The position numbers were made by a program, and so were the translations under genes. Source: Subtercola boreus (lineage in GTDB: Bacteria > Actinomycetota > Actinomycetes > Actinomycetales > Microbacteriaceae). Taken from it: a DNA stretch of 64,000 nucleotides. The notes beneath the pieces are model-generated. The model was given only the letters and a program-made list of their open reading frames with translations, did no database searches and was not told the origin of the DNA. The number at the start of each line of letters is the position of its first letter. Position 1 is the stretch's first letter. The stretch lies in NCBI RefSeq assembly GCF_003399645.1, contig NZ_NBXD01000007.1:248001-312000 (forward strand), in the 5' to 3' direction. This document shows positions 61,830-64,000 of this stretch, in pieces.

Positions 61830-62308
61830 GTGATACGACGTCGGCCCAGCGGTTTCCGCCGCACACGGTCGTCGATGCGGCCGACTGCCTGATCTGCCGG
61901 CTGGAGAGCGTCGACGGGGAGGCGATCGTCTTCCGTGACGAGCTGTGGTCCTGCGAGCTTCCGACGGGGTACGAGGTGCCCGGATGGTTCTTCCTGCGCG
62001 TTCGTCGCCACGCGCTCGGCTGGCAGGAACTCACACCCGACGAGCTCGACTCCCTCGGCCAGCACCTGAAAGACCTCACTGGCGCTGTCGCCGAGGCCAC
62101 CGGTGCGCTCGCGACGTACTCGATGAACTTCGGTGAATCGTACGCGCACTTCCATGTGCTCGTCGCGGCGCGCGGAGAGGATGTTCCGGCCGAGCGCCGC
62201 GGCGGCAACATCGTGAACCTCCGCGCCGAGCGTCTCGATCGCGCCGGAGCTCTCACGCTCGTGCCGCTGGTGCGCTCTGCCTACCGAGCGGCACTCGCGG
62301 GCCGGTAG
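61826..62308 (+). CDS. HIT-like nucleotide-binding protein
   Basis: A 160-residue protein of the HIT superfamily. CLICRLE near the N terminus resembles the zinc Cys pair, and YAHFHVLVAARGED is the HIT core, but the third His of HxHxH is replaced by Val. It may be a hydrolase of a phosphorylated or adenylated intermediate, or it may have lost activity. It is coupled to the FAH gene (ATGA). Its last 28 bp overlap the convergent lrp gene. Confidence 0.75.
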   Translation: MSDTTSAQRFPPHTVVDAADCLICRLESVDGEAIVFRDELWSCELPTGYEVPGWFFLRVRRHALGWQELTPDELDSLGQHLKDLTGAVAEATGALATYSMNFGESYAHFHVLVAARGEDVPAERRGGNIVNLRAERLDRAGALTLVPLVRSAYRAALAGR

Positions 62309-62778
62309 GCGACCCGCTCGACGAGAGGCGTGATGCGATATGACACCAGGTCGCGCATCACGAGGCCGGTGTTCGTGCGCTTGACGCCGTCGATGTTCAG
62401 GATGACGCCCGCGATGCGGTACAGATCGTCGGCGTCGCGCGCCGCGACCTGGATGAGCAGGTCGGCGACGCCCGAGAGCCCCTGCACTTCGAGCACCTCG
62501 GGAATCTCCGACAGCGACTGCCCCACCGCGGCCAGCTTTCGCTGCTTCACCGTCGTCACGACGAAGGCGCGGAGGGGGTAGCCGAGGAAGGCCGGGTCGA
62601 TCCGCCGTTCGAACGAACGCAGCGACATCTCGTGCGCGTATCGCTGCTGGCGGGCGCGCACCGTGTTCCTGGCCAACCCGGTCGTCTCGGCGAGGGCGAC
62701 GGTCGTGGCATCCGGAGCCCTGTTCATCGCCAGAAGAAGCGTGGCATCGACGGCGTCGGCCCTGTACGGTGTGCCCAT
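62281..62778 (-). CDS. Lrp/AsnC-family regulator
   Basis: A 165-residue regulator with an N-terminal helix-turn-helix (about 8-55; TTVALAETTGLARNTVRARQ) and a C-terminal ligand-binding RAM domain (about 65-150; EVLEVQGLSGVADLLIQVAA). It is divergent from the E1 gene, and a perfect 7-bp palindrome (62813-62829) lies between them. It probably controls the E1 gene in response to an amino acid or oxo acid. GGAGACGAG precedes ATG 62778. Confidence 0.92.
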   Translation of the reverse strand: MGTPYRADAVDATLLLAMNRAPDATTVALAETTGLARNTVRARQQRYAHEMSLRSFERRIDPAFLGYPLRAFVVTTVKQRKLAAVGQSLSEIPEVLEVQGLSGVADLLIQVAARDADDLYRIAGVILNIDGVKRTNTGLVMRDLVSYRITPLVERVAYRPASAAR

Positions 62779-62812
62779 AATGCTCGTCTCCTGTCGCAGC
62801 CGTGAACCACGG

Positions 62813-62829
62813 ATGATCATTGTGATCAT
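62813..62829. promoter_or_regulatory. Candidate Lrp operator ATGATCA-TTG-TGATCAT
   Basis: Perfect 7-bp inverted arms around a 3-nt centre, between lrp and the E1 gene. Confidence 0.65.
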
Positions 62830-62917
62830 ATTCGCACCATTCACTTGCGCAGTCCACCGCCCAGTGGTGCACTGGAGGCACGTTTTGCGCACCAACCGGT
62901 CTACGAGGATGTAACCC

Positions 62918-64000
62918 ATGAACCAGATCACGCTCACCGACCAGCCCGTCACGGCCGATCAGCCCGGCGCGGCAGACCCCGGCGCGTTCGGGCACGACCC
63001 GTCGGCGAGGTTCGCCCCGCAGTACTCCGATCCGCAGCTGCAGGTGCTGGCCGACGTGGAGGAGCGGGTGCTCTGGCTCTCGACCGCCATCATTCACCAC
63101 GCCAACCGGGTGCGTGTGAATGCGTCGGGCATCAAGGTCGGCGGCCACCAGGCCTCGAGCGCATCGCTCGCCACCATCATGACGTCGCTCTGGTTCGGGC
63201 AGCTGCGCCCCGAAGACCGGGTGTCGGTCAAACCGCACGCCTCCCCGGTGCTGCACGGCATCAACTACCTGCTGGGCGGCCTCGATGAGAGCTACCTCAC
63301 GCGGCTCCGGGAGTTCGGCGGCCTGCAGAGCTACCCGAGCCGGGCGAAAGACCCCGACCGGGTGGACTACTCCACCGGGTCGGTCGGCATCGGTGCGACC
63401 GCTCCGATCTGGGGCGCGGTGTCGCGCCGGTACGCCGGAAAGGTGAGTGGCAAGCCGACGATGGGCCGCCAGTACTCGCTCGTCGGCGACGCCGAACTCG
63501 ACGAAGGCGCGGTGTGGGAGGCTGTGCTCGACTCCGCCACCCCCGAACTCGGCGAGATCGTCTGGATCGTCGACCTCAACCGCCAGTCGCTCGACCGGGT
63601 CGTGCCGAACATCGCCGCGGGCAAGATCGAGCGTATGTTCGATGCCGCCGGCTGGCAGGTCATCACGGTGCGCTTCGGGCACCTGCTGGAGAGCATCCTG
63701 AACCGGCCCGGTGGGGATGCCCTGCGGCGGCGCCTCGTCGACATGTCGAACCCGGAGTACCAGCGTCTGCTGCGCTGTGCGGCCGAGGAGGTGCGTAACC
63801 GGTTGCCGGGAGCGGGTGACGACGCCCCCGCGATCGGAGCCCTGGTCGGCACCCTCGACGACGACACGCTGCTGCGGGCCATCCGCAACCTCGGCGGCCA
63901 CGATCTCGAATCGCTGCGCGACGCGTATGCCGAGATCGACGACACGAGGCCGACGGTGATCATCGCCTACACGATCAAGGGCAACCGGCTGCCGACGGAG
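62918..64000 (+). CDS. Pyruvate dehydrogenase E1-like ThDP enzyme (5' part, runs off the window)
   Basis: 361 residues are visible without a stop. It belongs to the homodimeric E1/transketolase family. The ThDP-Mg motif GDAELDEG begins near residue 190, with VGGHQASSASLATIMTSLWF and KPHASPVLHGINYLLGG before it. Related proteins of about 780-900 residues decarboxylate pyruvate or a branched oxo acid. The pairing with a divergent Lrp regulator suggests a dedicated oxo-acid dehydrogenase rather than the main AceE (inference). GAGGA lies about 8 nt before the ATG. Confidence 0.88.
   Translation, partial: MNQITLTDQPVTADQPGAADPGAFGHDPSARFAPQYSDPQLQVLADVEERVLWLSTAIIHHANRVRVNASGIKVGGHQASSASLATIMTSLWFGQLRPEDRVSVKPHASPVLHGINYLLGGLDESYLTRLREFGGLQSYPSRAKDPDRVDYSTGSVGIGATAPIWGAVSRRYAGKVSGKPTMGRQYSLVGDAELDEGAVWEAVLDSATPELGEIVWIVDLNRQSLDRVVPNIAAGKIERMFDAAGWQVITVRFGHLLESILNRPGGDALRRRLVDMSNPEYQRLLRCAAEEVRNRLPGAGDDAPAIGALVGTLDDDTLLRAIRNLGGHDLESLRDAYAEIDDTRPTVIIAYTIKGNRLPTE

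Overview
This is a 64 kb chromosomal window from a high-GC actinobacterium, most likely a member of the Microbacteriaceae. The evidence is a WhiB1-type regulator, ANTAR proteins, many leaderless promoters, a small protein family I know mainly from that family (1559-1813), and a core run serA - leuB - ilvE - FAH - gltX - tRNA-Gln. The genus cannot be fixed: there is no rRNA. I see no phage, insertion sequence, CRISPR array or toxin-antitoxin pair.

Left part (1-23.5 kb). A partial whiB gene, a peroxiredoxin and tRNA-Lys lead into two adjacent GAF-ANTAR proteins. Next is a sugar operon under a ROK regulator: binding lipoprotein, two permeases, an alpha-xylosidase-type GH31 and a GH1 beta-glucosidase. 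It looks suited to xyloglucan-type oligosaccharides. A glucose-6-phosphate dehydrogenase paralogue follows. At 15.5-22.3 kb lies a divergent amine cluster: an ethanolamine-type permease, a glutamine-synthetase-like ligase, a gamma-glutamyl hydrolase, an aldehyde dehydrogenase, a short-chain dehydrogenase and a GntR regulator. Together these can encode gamma-glutamylation and oxidation of ethanolamine or a similar amino alcohol.

Middle (23.5-46 kb). Trehalose synthesis (otsA-otsB) is followed by branched-chain amino acid synthesis (ilvD, ilvB, small subunit, ilvC, later leuB and ilvE) and serA. Between ilvC and serA lie an 834-bp gene-free block of nested repeats and several family-restricted membrane proteins. 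Regulator/target pairs (TetR with an MFS pump, TetR with a VOC protein) have visible operators. gltX and a thioredoxin-reductase-like flavoprotein end the block.

Right part (46-64 kb). tRNA-Gln with a terminator, cell-wall and lipoprotein genes, a lipid kinase, a MarR/VOC pair with two perfect palindromic boxes, and a CitA/CitB-type two-component system divergent from a CitMHS citrate transporter. After tRNA-Glu comes a compact catabolic cluster: VOC dioxygenase, MFS transporter and NIPSNAP protein on one strand; GntR regulator, FAH hydrolase and HIT-like protein on the other. Near-identical 19-bp motifs precede both arms. Its substrate is unknown, and it is my best candidate for an undescribed pathway. 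The window ends in a truncated pyruvate-dehydrogenase-E1-like gene divergent from an Lrp regulator.

Across the window many genes start 6-7 nt after a TANNNT hexamer, so leaderless transcription seems common here. I used it to choose several starts.
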